The position numbers were made by a program, and so were the translations under genes. From assembly GCF_003026455.1 (NCBI RefSeq), contig NZ_PYMB01000022.1, positions 1-64,000 of the forward strand: a stretch of DNA of 64,000 nucleotides, written 5' to 3'. This DNA comes from Photobacterium rosenbergii. Its GTDB lineage: Bacteria; Pseudomonadota; Gammaproteobacteria; Enterobacterales; Vibrionaceae. Shown one piece after another: positions 7,812 through 15,615 of the stretch. The notes beneath the pieces were generated by a model that saw nothing but the letters and a program-made list of their open reading frames with translations, was not told the DNA's origin and made no database searches. The first letter of the stretch is position 1. Every line of letters begins with the position of its first letter.

Positions 7812-8899
7812 GTGAGGTAGCCTTTTCTCAAGCTACGTCCGTCGAACAAGCAGGCAGCCCCATTGCGGCTGCCCTGCATCAACACCGGGCGCGTAACCAA
7901 AAGAAGAAAATCGCACTGGCCGGCTTTTTTATCCTCAGTCTTATATGTGTGGTTGCCGACATCCTAATAGGCTCACAAGGCCTGACATTAACCCAGGTAT
8001 TAGCTGGGATCTTCCATCCTGCCGCTAGCGATATTGCCAGCAGGGTGATTATCTGGGATATCCGAATGCCAATGTCGCTAATGGCCCCATTGGTTGGCGG
8101 AGCATTGGCATTGGCCGGTGCACAGATGCAGACAACCCTAAGCAACCCGCTTGCCGATCCCTACACTTTCGGTGTGTCCGCAGCCGCAGGATTTGGGGCT
8201 TCATTGGTGATCACCAATGTTATTGCTATCCCATTCATCCCGGTTGAATATCAGGTCGCAGTGATGGCCTTTATCATGTGCCTACTGACCACCTTTATGA
8301 TTGCCGGAATTTCCTCGGTAAAACGGGTTTCTATCGAAGGTGTCATGCTGTTTGGTGTCGCCATCATGTTTGCCTACGACAGTATGCTGACCATGATGCA
8401 GTACATCGCGACCGAAACACAGTTGCAAACCTTGGTCTTCTGGCAAATGGGCTCACTCGACCGGGGCAGCTGGGAAAAGATCACAGTGTTAGCGATTGTA
8501 CTTCCTGTGGTGCTTGGCATCATGATGAAAGATGCCTGGCAGCTATCATCGCTTAAAATTGGCCAAGAGCGGGCTGAATCGATGGGTATCAATGTCAATC
8601 GCCTAAGGATCAAAACCTTACTGCTGGTCTCGCTAATCACTTCCCTATCTGTATCATTCGTCGGTGCAGTCGGTTTTGTCGGCTTGGTTGCGCCTCATAT
8701 TGCCCGCATGGTTCTGGGTGAAGATCAACGCTTCTTCCTACCCGCCTCTTTTTTACTCGGCTCTGTGCTGTTGGGCTTGGCGTCTATTGCTAGCAAAACC
8801 ATCATGCCGGGGATCATCCTGCCACTCACTGTCGTGATGTCGATGGTGGGTATTCCGTTCTTCATCTTCTTGATCATCAAAAAAGGCGGAAAGTTCTGA
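7808..8899 (+). CDS. Iron-siderophore type ABC transporter, permease (FecCD family)
   Basis: A 363-residue polytopic inner-membrane permease of the FecCD/BtuC family. The FecCD hallmarks GGALALAGAQMQTTLSNPLADPYTFGVSAAAG (start near residue 97) and GFVGLVAPHIARM (near residue 288) are clear. It starts with GTG overlapping the TGA of the binding-protein gene by four bases, preceded by AAGGAG, which indicates translational coupling. The N-terminal ~35 residues before the first membrane segment are polar and longer than usual. It should dimerise to form the import channel. Confidence 0.92.
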   Translation: MSEVAFSQATSVEQAGSPIAAALHQHRARNQKKKIALAGFFILSLICVVADILIGSQGLTLTQVLAGIFHPAASDIASRVIIWDIRMPMSLMAPLVGGALALAGAQMQTTLSNPLADPYTFGVSAAAGFGASLVITNVIAIPFIPVEYQVAVMAFIMCLLTTFMIAGISSVKRVSIEGVMLFGVAIMFAYDSMLTMMQYIATETQLQTLVFWQMGSLDRGSWEKITVLAIVLPVVLGIMMKDAWQLSSLKIGQERAESMGINVNRLRIKTLLLVSLITSLSVSFVGAVGFVGLVAPHIARMVLGEDQRFFLPASFLLGSVLLGLASIASKTIMPGIILPLTVVMSMVGIPFFIFLIIKKGGKF

Positions 8900-9645
8900 T
8901 GACATTAAATATCAATAATCTGTCTGTCTCATATGGTCAGCAGAAAGTGTTAGATGACTTATCGTTGCCAACGATAGAGCCCGGTGAAATGGTGTCTTTG
9001 ATCGGAAAAAACGGTGCAGGAAAATCCACCGTGCTCAAGCAGATGACCAAGCTCATCAAGCGAGATCCCCACTGTTTTTCTTGGCAGGGTAACCCCCTTG
9101 CATTGGACGATATCGGGTACCTACCACAGGATCATAGGATCAATGCCTGTATTACCGTGGTTGAACTGCTCATCACCACCATGCATGTTGGCGTCAGTTC
9201 GCTGTTTACCCGCGCAAACAGTGCCGAAAAAGCACTGGCTTTGCTCGACAGCATTGGGATTTTGCATCTGGCCAATAAAGTGTGTACCGAACTATCAGGT
9301 GGTGAAAGCCAGATGGTTGGTTTGGCCCAAGCAGTGATCAATCAACCCAAGGTGCTTATTCTCGATGAGCCAACTGCCGCCTTGGATATGAATAACCAGC
9401 TAAAGTTATTGGAATATGTTAAGGGCTACACCCGCCGTCATGCTGCATGCGTCCTGATGGTGGTACACGACCTGAACCTGGCAATCCAATATTCCGATAA
9501 AGTGGCGGCGCTGCATCAAGGCAAACTCTTCACCTTTGGCGACCCGCAGCAGATTATCGACCAACAGTTGATCCGCGATGTGTTTGATGTCAACTCAGCC
9601 ATCATCGAACTCAATGAAACCCCGGTGGTGGTAGTACAGCCCTAA
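8899..9645 (+). CDS. Iron-siderophore type ABC transporter, ATP-binding protein
   Basis: A 248-residue ABC ATPase. Walker A is GKNGAGKST (about residue 36), the signature LSGGESQMVGLAQAV and Walker B VLILDEP are intact, and the H-loop His is in VVHDLNLA. It resembles FecE/BtuD-type subunits of iron-chelate importers. The start overlaps the permease stop by one base (TGATG), so the three subunits are translationally coupled. A long GC-rich hairpin follows the gene. Confidence 0.93.
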   Translation: MTLNINNLSVSYGQQKVLDDLSLPTIEPGEMVSLIGKNGAGKSTVLKQMTKLIKRDPHCFSWQGNPLALDDIGYLPQDHRINACITVVELLITTMHVGVSSLFTRANSAEKALALLDSIGILHLANKVCTELSGGESQMVGLAQAVINQPKVLILDEPTAALDMNNQLKLLEYVKGYTRRHAACVLMVVHDLNLAIQYSDKVAALHQGKLFTFGDPQQIIDQQLIRDVFDVNSAIIELNETPVVVVQP

Positions 9646-9659
9646 TCTTGCAAAAACTT

Positions 9660-9705
9660 CCCCCGGTTTTCTGTCTGCCCTTTTGCGCAGCATCGAAACC
9701 GGGGG
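9660..9705. terminator. Bidirectional terminator between the iron ABC operon and padR
   Basis: Ten-bp perfect arms CCCCCGGTTT/AAACCGGGGG with a 26-base loop. The minus strand is followed by GTTTTTGC, so termination is better for the convergent padR gene; on the plus strand the T run is poor. Confidence 0.6.
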
Positions 9706-9718
9706 GGGATTAAAACAC

Positions 9719-10336
9719 TTACCGAGTACCTTCAAAGTAACTCTCACTCAACGAATTACACTCAGAATGTTGTTGAGGTTTTTCATTGGGCTCAATTAAA
9801 ACTGCCCTCAAAGCGAAGATGGTTTCATTACACCAATCATGAAGAGATTCCCAGTGAGCTTTCGTCCTGTTGAGAACGATTTTCTTCATCATGATTTCGT
9901 GGCTATTCGCCGTTTTGTCAGCAAGCCATTTAGTATTGGTTTGCTGAATCTGCTTAAGATTCGCCTCAACTTTATCTTTAAGGTTCTCTAAAGACTGAAT
10001 GACATGAGGTAAATCATCAGGTTGTGCTGCCAAAATCTTAGCCGAGATTTCATCACGGAATGGATGCAAACAAATTTGACCTCTTTTTACCCAGTCTCCT
10101 AGTTCCTCTAGTCCTTTAGCCGTGATCTTATAGACCTTTCTATCCGGCTTCCTATCTTGAGGATAGACGGTATGGCTAACAGCATCGCGAGCTTCGAGTT
10201 TTGCTAACTCTCGGTACACTTGTTGATGTCCAGCAACCCAATCTACCCCTCGCGATTGACGAAAGTGTTTCGTGATATCGTACCCAGTCGATTCCTGACT
10301 ATTTAGCCGTGTCAGTATTATGTGTTGTAATGCCAT
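9719..10336 (-). CDS. PadR-family transcription regulator (AphA-like)
   Basis: A 205-residue regulator. The N-terminal winged helix (HIILTRLNSQESTGYDITKH, then HQQVYRELAKLE and DRKVYKITAKG) is of the PadR type and is close in layout to AphA of vibrios; the C-terminal half is a helical dimerisation region like the PadR C-terminal domain. It lies convergent to the iron operon and about 30 bp downstream of the deformylase-like gene on the same strand, so it may be co-transcribed with it. PadR proteins often respond to phenolics, but AphA-like members do not; no ligand can be assigned. It marks the left edge of the accessory region. Confidence 0.85.
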   Translation of the reverse strand: MALQHIILTRLNSQESTGYDITKHFRQSRGVDWVAGHQQVYRELAKLEARDAVSHTVYPQDRKPDRKVYKITAKGLEELGDWVKRGQICLHPFRDEISAKILAAQPDDLPHVIQSLENLKDKVEANLKQIQQTNTKWLADKTANSHEIMMKKIVLNRTKAHWESLHDWCNETIFALRAVLIEPNEKPQQHSECNSLSESYFEGTR

Positions 10337-10367
10337 CGTCTATCTTATCTCTTCCATTAGATATAAT

Positions 10368-10901
10368 TTACTTGCTCGTTGATTTTTTTAGTTCACTGAG
10401 TTTACCAAGGCTACCCGTATCATCGAGTTTGTCGATATACAAAAAACCGTTTAGATGATCGGTTTCATGTTGAATAATCTGTGCTTTAGAGCCTTCTGCT
10501 GTACCTTCTACCTTAGTTCCGCCAAGAGTGAAGTAGCTATAGTGTATTTTTTTATACCTAGGCACTGACCTACTGTAAAAATGAGGGACTGAAAAGCACC
10601 CTTCAGACATCATTACTATCTCATCACTTGCAGGTTGATAGGTGGCGTTGACAGCCACCTCCCATTCATCAGGAAAAATCACAGCCCCATCCTTCCTTTC
10701 AGGAACTCGGTAAACAAATACCGACTTACCTATACCAATTTTTGGTGCTGCGAGACCCACAGCATTCTTACCCGAATTCGCTGCCTTTATTAATTTTTCT
10801 ACAATGAGCTTAGTTTCATCACTAATGGGATCAACATTTTCAGCACGACTTCTGAGGACATCACCAACAAAAAACAGTATCATTAATGGAGGGAGTATCA
10901 T
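10368..10901 (-). CDS. Divergent peptide deformylase-like protein
   Basis: A roughly 177-residue protein of the peptide deformylase fold. Motif 2 (EGCFSVP) and motif 3 (QIIQHETDHLNG), which supply the Cys and two His metal ligands and the catalytic Glu, are intact. Motif 1 reads AVGLAAPKIG: the normally invariant Gln, which stabilises the oxyanion, is replaced by Lys. The N-terminus is also unusual, with a hydrophobic stretch before GDVLR. The true start is unclear: ATG at 10901 (chosen) or 10883, or TTG at 10913; none has a good ribosome site. A housekeeping def gene normally sits beside fmt, which is absent. It may be an accessory, resistance-type or non-canonical deformylase. Confidence 0.75.
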   Translation of the reverse strand: MILPPLMILFFVGDVLRSRAENVDPISDETKLIVEKLIKAANSGKNAVGLAAPKIGIGKSVFVYRVPERKDGAVIFPDEWEVAVNATYQPASDEIVMMSEGCFSVPHFYSRSVPRYKKIHYSYFTLGGTKVEGTAEGSKAQIIQHETDHLNGFLYIDKLDDTGSLGKLSELKKSTSK

Positions 10902-10970
10902 CTGTCGTTTCAATTGAACTGCATCCGAGCAGAGAAGTTGAACCTAATAAAATAAAAATAGATTTATGCA

Positions 10971-11120
10971 TTACTTACCTACACTATCAAGATATAACGA
11001 AAAACAATGATTTTCTCTTATTGTGTCAAATTTATTACTGCCATATAGAGCCGAGACAGTTAATACCCCAATCAATAAAGCTGAAACCAATGAAATAGCA
11101 AAGTAAAAAAATGAATTCAT
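10971..11120 (-). CDS. Small membrane protein candidate, 49 residues
   Basis: A short ORF in an AT-rich stretch otherwise without genes. It starts with ATG at 11120, preceded by GGGAGGA about nine bases upstream, a strong ribosome site for this region. The product begins MNSFFYFAISLVSALLIGVL, which predicts one membrane helix at residues 4-26, followed by a short polar tail (SNKFDTIREN...) and one Cys. It lies between the degenerate EAL gene and the deformylase-like gene on the same strand. I recognise no family. Evidence rests on start context and the clear membrane segment. Confidence 0.5.
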   Translation of the reverse strand: MNSFFYFAISLVSALLIGVLTVSALYGSNKFDTIRENHCFSLYLDSVGK

Positions 11121-11305
11121 AGTTTTATATCCTCCCAACTCAGACTATATACACTTAGGCATTGACAGTATTTACAACTGTTCTAGCATGATCAATTAAT
11201 ATATTTAGCCTTATAATTCGAACACATACATAAAAAAATTGTAATAGGAATATATAGAAACAGAACCAAAGAAAGTACAAGGCTATCATATTGAAGAACA
11301 AAAAA

Positions 11306-11398
11306 TTAAACTAAAAAAAAGGATAATAAAAAAGCAAAAACAATAGAGCTATAAACAAGCTTATTTTTACTTGAATATAAAGCAACAAAGCGAATCAT
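11306..11398 (-). CDS. Small membrane protein candidate, 30 residues
   Basis: A very short ORF with start ATG at 11398 and a textbook GGAGG six bases upstream. The product begins with MIRFVALYSSKNKLVY and ends in a hydrophobic stretch (SSIVFAFLLSFFLV), a basic N-terminus followed by one membrane helix. It starts 42 bp after the stop of the EAL-like gene on the same strand, so it is probably in the same transcript. Such leaderless-sized membrane peptides are often regulators of membrane proteins. No family recognised. Confidence 0.5.
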   Translation of the reverse strand: MIRFVALYSSKNKLVYSSIVFAFLLSFFLV

Positions 11399-11440
11399 CA
11401 ACAACCTCCATTTTAAAATTTTGAATAATATAACAAAAAC

Positions 11441-12133
11441 TTATATTAGATACATAACACCACCAGCTACTCGGCCTTTGCACATAGCATTACTAATATT
11501 TGAAGCTTCAAAGAAAAGTCCATCATCATTTACATTTTCGAAAAAAATCATAGTACCCTTTTTTTTACATATAGGGCTAACTTGTGTGATAATATCTTTA
11601 AACCATCGCAAATCAATACTTAATTTAACAACAGAAATGTTATTATTTTTTTGTAGCTCGAGTTGATAATATAGTTGATGGAAATTTACCGTATCAGTAC
11701 ATATAACTCCAATATCAATTTGACTATATTGTTGATAATAATACTCATATGAGTATAAATGGCTTGAATTGTCTATAAAATCACTATACTGAAGAGTAAA
11801 CACAAGACTAGATTTTTTATTCTCAAGCAAGTTCTTTAAAACACTAACAAAAATCAAAACTCTTGGTTCATTTAAATACTCTGATTCCAATGTTATGTAG
11901 AAAATAGTATTTGAAAAACTATTCCGCTTTGCCTGACCTTCTATAAGGTATGTTAATTTATCAAGCATATATATAATGAGGTTCAGTTTTTCTGAATAAT
12001 CCAAGATTGCATCACAACCAAGCACATCATCTTTATTCTTCAATCCGATATCATACCCAACAATCACCCGCGAACTGTTAATTACAGGTTCAAGAGTAAC
12101 TATATAATTAGAGTAATCATTAATATCCAGCAT
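11441..12133 (-). CDS. Degenerate EAL-domain protein, probably non-catalytic
   Basis: A 230-residue stand-alone EAL-like protein. The opening LEPVINSSRVIVGYDIGL matches the start of EAL domains (usually VGYEALLR) but the EAL triad reads DIG; the NxS, ITE, DDFGTG and EGVE metal and base motifs are lost (EGVE reads ENVN), while a KLSID segment resembling KxD remains near residue 170. It therefore should not hydrolyse cyclic di-GMP; like YdiV-type proteins it may bind protein partners. GAGG precedes the start. Codon use is strongly AT-biased, as in the neighbouring ToxR-like pair, suggesting common acquisition. Confidence 0.7.
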   Translation of the reverse strand: MLDINDYSNYIVTLEPVINSSRVIVGYDIGLKNKDDVLGCDAILDYSEKLNLIIYMLDKLTYLIEGQAKRNSFSNTIFYITLESEYLNEPRVLIFVSVLKNLLENKKSSLVFTLQYSDFIDNSSHLYSYEYYYQQYSQIDIGVICTDTVNFHQLYYQLELQKNNNISVVKLSIDLRWFKDIITQVSPICKKKGTMIFFENVNDDGLFFEASNISNAMCKGRVAGGVMYLI

Positions 12134-12287
12134 AACGCTCTTACCTCAAACCTACCATTTCCTTGTCGTTTGGGTATAGTGTGGCACGTTACAGAAAGAT
12201 GTTAAGTTAAAAACGAGAAATAAGGTTTAATTAATATTAATGGAAATTGAAACAATACCAAGAATATAAAATACATTCAGCCTGAAA

Positions 12288-12321
12288 AAGGTGGTAACGC
12301 GAACAAATCAATCACCACCTT
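12288..12321 (-). terminator. Terminator after the ToxR/ToxS-like pair
   Basis: On the minus strand AAGGTGGT/ACCACCTT (8 bp perfect) with an 18-base loop is followed by TTTTT. It lies about 60 bp after the stop of the ToxS-like gene and separates it from the EAL-like gene. Confidence 0.7.
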
Positions 12322-12383
12322 CGTAAACAATATGCGAAATATTAAATAAAACTTTACATGATTATTTAACCAAACAACTATTA

Positions 12384-12830
12384 CTATAGAAATCTTTCAC
12401 CTTCGTACATGATTCGAGATCCTCTAACTAATTTATTATTAATGATTAGCGAAGGTATTTTCGCATCTAATAAATATCTTTCACCAACTTCTATTACCTT
12501 GAGGCTTTTCATTGTAAATCGGGAATTAATATCTTCATCACTACGACTTGAAGCTATTGAGACGGTAATGTAGTTTGAGAAAAATTTAAGATAGTAGCCA
12601 TTATAATCAATATACATTAACCTATTATCCCTTTGTGTAAGACTATAACTTCCTATAAACTCACCTTCGGAAAATTTAAAAGAAAACCCTTCATTTAAAC
12701 TATCAAACTCATGTTTAAAAATATAACTGGAGTTATCGAAAAGGGCACTTAACATTCCAATCATAACAAACGATAATAAAGACAATAAAACGCCACTGTA
12801 TATAAGCCTTAAGTTATATAATAAATGCAT
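12384..12830 (-). CDS. Membrane-anchored periplasmic partner of a ToxR-like regulator
   Basis: A 148-residue protein with one hydrophobic segment at residues 8-31 and a polar remainder that should lie in the periplasm, the topology of ToxS, TcpH and PsaF. I see no sequence family I can name with confidence. It starts 25 bp after the ToxR-like gene on the same strand and ends before a terminator, so the two form an operon. By analogy it would stabilise the regulator or sense a periplasmic signal for it. Function rests on context and topology. Confidence 0.6.
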   Translation of the reverse strand: MHLLYNLRLIYSGVLLSLLSFVMIGMLSALFDNSSYIFKHEFDSLNEGFSFKFSEGEFIGSYSLTQRDNRLMYIDYNGYYLKFFSNYITVSIASSRSDEDINSRFTMKSLKVIEVGERYLLDAKIPSLIINNKLVRGSRIMYEGERFL

Positions 12831-12855
12831 ATGATAAGTTCTCTCATTGAAGCTA

Positions 12856-13431
12856 TCAATTAAAAAAGAAAAAAGTGAATATAATCGTAGAGACTATCCA
12901 TGACGTAAAAACTATAATAAAGTCTCTAGAAAGCCCCAACGCATTTAAATTTAACCTAAAATATTCAAATTTTTTTATATCATTATCAATTAATTCTTCG
13001 ACTAAACCTTCTGAACAAACTTCTTCACATTCTATTTCCTTATCAACTTCCTTTTCTTGGTATTGATTAAATAACGGTACAACCTCTAACTTCTCATCAT
13101 TGGTTAAGTTAATTTGGTAGCCAAATCGTGGCACAGTTAGAATCGTATCCTCTAATCCTACACTTGATAGCCTTTCCCTTATCTTATTTATTGCGACACT
13201 TAATGATGTATTCGTAACAACTCTCCCCCCCCAGCAATTATCGAGTAAATAACGTCTGGAAACAGGTTTACCGTTAGCCAAAACTAACTCTTTTATAATT
13301 GAGACCTCAGACGTTGAAAACACAGCCTCATTACCATTCCTACTATTGGTTATAGACCTCCTTTCTTCGACTAAATATACATCATCATTTAAAAACAGCC
13401 TTTTGCATACTGAATCATTTGAATTACACAT
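12856..13431 (-). CDS. ToxR-like transmembrane transcription regulator
   Basis: A 191-residue regulator. Residues 15-110 form an OmpR/PhoB-type winged helix with the ToxR-family landmarks SRRYLLDNCWGG, SLSVAINKIRERL and TVPRFGYQ. An acidic linker follows (about 115-160), then one hydrophobic segment at the very C-terminus (residues 168-191). Unlike ToxR, there is essentially no periplasmic domain, so sensing should be delegated to the partner gene downstream. In related systems (ToxRS, TcpPH, PsaEF) such pairs activate pilus or porin genes; here an outer-membrane protein and a fimbrial operon lie within 2 kb. Regulation of them is inference. Confidence 0.8.
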   Translation of the reverse strand: MCNSNDSVCKRLFLNDDVYLVEERRSITNSRNGNEAVFSTSEVSIIKELVLANGKPVSRRYLLDNCWGGRVVTNTSLSVAINKIRERLSSVGLEDTILTVPRFGYQINLTNDEKLEVVPLFNQYQEKEVDKEIECEEVCSEGLVEELIDNDIKKFEYFRLNLNALGLSRDFIIVFTSWIVSTIIFTFFFFN

Positions 13432-13740
13432 TACACGTAGCGCCCTTTATAAAAGACATTATAAAATTATTATTATTATATTAAGAAAGCGCCTAACCAA
13501 AAAACCACAATGTACATTAAAACATACAAGGTTAAAAGTATATCTTAACAAGGTAATCATTAATTAATATTAATTATTATTATTATTAAAAAATAACAGG
13601 TACAAACGCATAAATACTAATACCGCTTAGGTTTACTCTTGAATTATTAATGTAGTTTAACTGTTTCTTGAGATTATCTACGGATATAGTAGCTTAGCTT
13701 ATAACCGCGAGAAACATTGAAATAGTAATGTCAGGTGTAC
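13432..13740. other. AT-rich intergenic region upstream of the ToxR-like gene
   Basis: About 300 bp with runs of ATT/TTA repeats (around 13462-13480 and 13558-13592) and no convincing ORF. It must hold the divergent promoters of the ToxR-like gene and the 13741 gene. AT-rich tracts like this are typical targets of H-NS silencing and ToxR-type binding, but no specific site is identifiable by eye. Confidence 0.5.
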
Positions 13741-14016
13741 ATGGGAAATATTAATATCAATACATTAAATGTTTTACTACATGAGAACTATAATTTTAGT
13801 CACCAAGAGTTACATCTTATTGAGCATGATGGCTTTATATACTGGACTGGTACTATAGGTAAGCAGTTTAAAACTAGGTGTACTTTCTTAAGTATTAAAG
13901 AAGATCAATTTTATCTATTTTCAAATGATCTAGAATACAAACTAAAAGAAAATGATATCGAACAATATAAAACCTCCCAAGCATCACTTAGAAGAAGTGA
14001 AATTATTCACAAATAG
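13741..14016 (+). CDS. Hypothetical protein
   Basis: A 91-residue soluble, charged protein with no recognised domain. Segments such as HDGFIYWTGTIGKQFKTRCTF alternate hydrophobic and polar residues as in a small beta-rich fold, followed by a polar C-terminus. ATG at 13741 is chosen; an in-frame GTG lies two codons upstream. The ribosome site is weak (AGG). It is divergent from the ToxR-like gene and convergent with the outer-membrane protein gene, whose stop lies nine bases away. Base composition matches the AT-rich island. Confidence 0.45.
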   Translation: MGNININTLNVLLHENYNFSHQELHLIEHDGFIYWTGTIGKQFKTRCTFLSIKEDQFYLFSNDLEYKLKENDIEQYKTSQASLRRSEIIHK

Positions 14017-14025
14017 GATAATTGA

Positions 14026-14712
14026 TCAGAATGAAAAACGAACACCTGGTTGGTAATTCAGTTCATCAAAATCTAGGTTTTGATTAAGTTTTGAGTTATC
14101 AAAAAATGTCTTAACTAGATCCATAGATTGATATCCTACATTAGCCTCAACGCTTACTCCATCATAAACTTCAAAGGCTGAGTCAAGTCGATAATCGACA
14201 ATAACTTCATCATAGTTTATCACACATACAGCCGGTCCGATTGTTAGTTTATCTAACACATCCCACTTAATTCCTAACTCAGCAGCCAGGGCACTATTAT
14301 TAGTCGTTATACCCAAATTAGTCGAACCCAATTCACCAAAAGCACCATCGGGTATGATATCGTCTGTCAAATCATAAGTTAAACGATAATCCACCCCACC
14401 AAGCATCGCATAGACTGTAATTTCAGGGTTAATATAATAGTAATATCCTAAACCTATCATTGAATCTGATAGGACAAAGTTATTTTTAGATTTCATTTCA
14501 TGTCTGAACTCAGCAAAAAAGTTCTCATAAAAATTCCACGACCCACCGAGATAATATCCAGAGAACGAATCCTCTGGTAATAAGTTCTCGTTATTGCTGA
14601 CAGATGAGTATTGAAAACCTCCTGAAATATAATCATAACTATTCTCTGCATGAACAGTCGGAGATAAAGCCGTAATTAAAAGGTACGGTAAAATAAACTT
14701 TAATTGTGCCAT
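14026..14712 (-). CDS. Outer-membrane beta-barrel protein
   Basis: A 228-residue protein with a signal peptide (residues 1-22, cleavage after VHA) and alternating aromatic/polar strands throughout, e.g. YDYISGGFQYSS and YYLGGSWNFYENFFAEFRHE, ending in the C-terminal aromatic signature GVRFSF used for barrel insertion. This is the layout of small 8-10 strand barrels of the OmpW/opacity type, though I cannot name the family. It sits beside the ToxR-like pair; porin-like genes are classic ToxR targets, so control by that pair is plausible. AT-rich like its neighbours. Confidence 0.7.
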   Translation of the reverse strand: MAQLKFILPYLLITALSPTVHAENSYDYISGGFQYSSVSNNENLLPEDSFSGYYLGGSWNFYENFFAEFRHEMKSKNNFVLSDSMIGLGYYYYINPEITVYAMLGGVDYRLTYDLTDDIIPDGAFGELGSTNLGITTNNSALAAELGIKWDVLDKLTIGPAVCVINYDEVIVDYRLDSAFEVYDGVSVEANVGYQSMDLVKTFFDNSKLNQNLDFDELNYQPGVRFSF

Positions 14713-15014
14713 CGGACTAACTCCTTTAAAAACATGAACAATCCAATTTTAAAAGTCACATCACTACTATAAAAATGACGCTATCGATAAACCCCATAAG
14801 CCAGATATTAAGCAAGTTAATCTTGATTAAAAACAATTAATTGGTATTTAAGCAATTATTGAAAATAAATAATGTTGGTAATGTAAAAAATTAATGCTTT
14901 TAATTTTTTTTTATTGGCTTTATTCGATAACTGGTAAATATAATGAACTCGTCTTCTAAACAAAGCATGTCTACCATGTTTTATTTTATATTACACAAGA
15001 AAAGGTAAGTAAGT
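14713..15014. other. Divergent promoter region between the barrel protein and fimbrial genes
   Basis: About 300 bp, strongly AT-rich with T and A tracts and no ORF. A possible sigma-70 promoter for the fimbrial operon is TTGAAA (14859-14864) with TGTAAA (14882-14887) at 17-base spacing, a weak -10. It is the likely control region for both divergent units and the place to look for binding by the ToxR-like protein. Confidence 0.4.
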
Positions 15015-15545
15015 ATGTTTAACAACAAGAATATTAAAGCTACACATAGGCCAAAAGCAGGAATTGCTACTTCTCTAATTCTAGCTGTATTAGCTTCTAG
15101 TGGAACAGTTATGGCTGCAAGCGGTGATAGAGTTAATAAAGTCATCAATTTATCAGCAACAATCCCTTCAGCATCATTTAGTATCAATCCTTTATTTGGA
15201 ACAATATGGCCTGGCCAAGTAGATATTCAATATGATGAAAACACAAATAAATTCATTCCATACGCTATTAATTTAGAAGCAAAGAGTATGGTTGGCGTTA
15301 CTGCACATCTGCAACAAGATTCTCATCTGATGAGCGGTAGTACAAAAATACCGTTAACAGTAAGTGTAAATAACATAGCACTAAGCGATACACCACAAGG
15401 CATCGTTGAAAACACCCAGACACCATCGGCACTTGAAACACATCAACTTGAACTAAAAATAGAACAAGAAACAGCGGCAACTACATACGATGTTGCCGGT
15501 ATATACTCTGGTATTGTTAATATTGTTTTTGAAGATGAGTTCTAA
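15015..15545 (+). CDS. Class 5 (CS1/CFA-I type) fimbrial major subunit
   Basis: A 176-residue pilin. A long signal peptide (to about residue 36, ending TVMAAS) is followed by a mature protein that opens with VNKVINLSATIPSASFSINP, as in CooA, CfaB and CblA pilins of the alpha-fimbrial clade, where the N-terminal strand complements the neighbouring subunit. The ending SGIVNIVFEDEF fits the C-terminal strand. It has its own AAAGG ribosome site and is the first of four genes in the order pilin, chaperone, usher, tip adhesin, exactly that of CS1-type operons. Pilins of this clade form thin surface rods. Confidence 0.9.
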   Translation: MFNNKNIKATHRPKAGIATSLILAVLASSGTVMAASGDRVNKVINLSATIPSASFSINPLFGTIWPGQVDIQYDENTNKFIPYAINLEAKSMVGVTAHLQQDSHLMSGSTKIPLTVSVNNIALSDTPQGIVENTQTPSALETHQLELKIEQETAATTYDVAGIYSGIVNIVFEDEF

Positions 15546-15615
15546 TCTCACATAGTTTTCATTATTTATGATATGGAGTGCAATAGCACTCTATATCTTT
15601 TAACGTGGATAAACC

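Noticed and set aside
10886..11098. A 70-codon plus-strand frame overlapping the deformylase start
   Set aside because: No ribosome site, no coding character, and it runs antisense to the better supported 49-residue ORF at 10971-11120.
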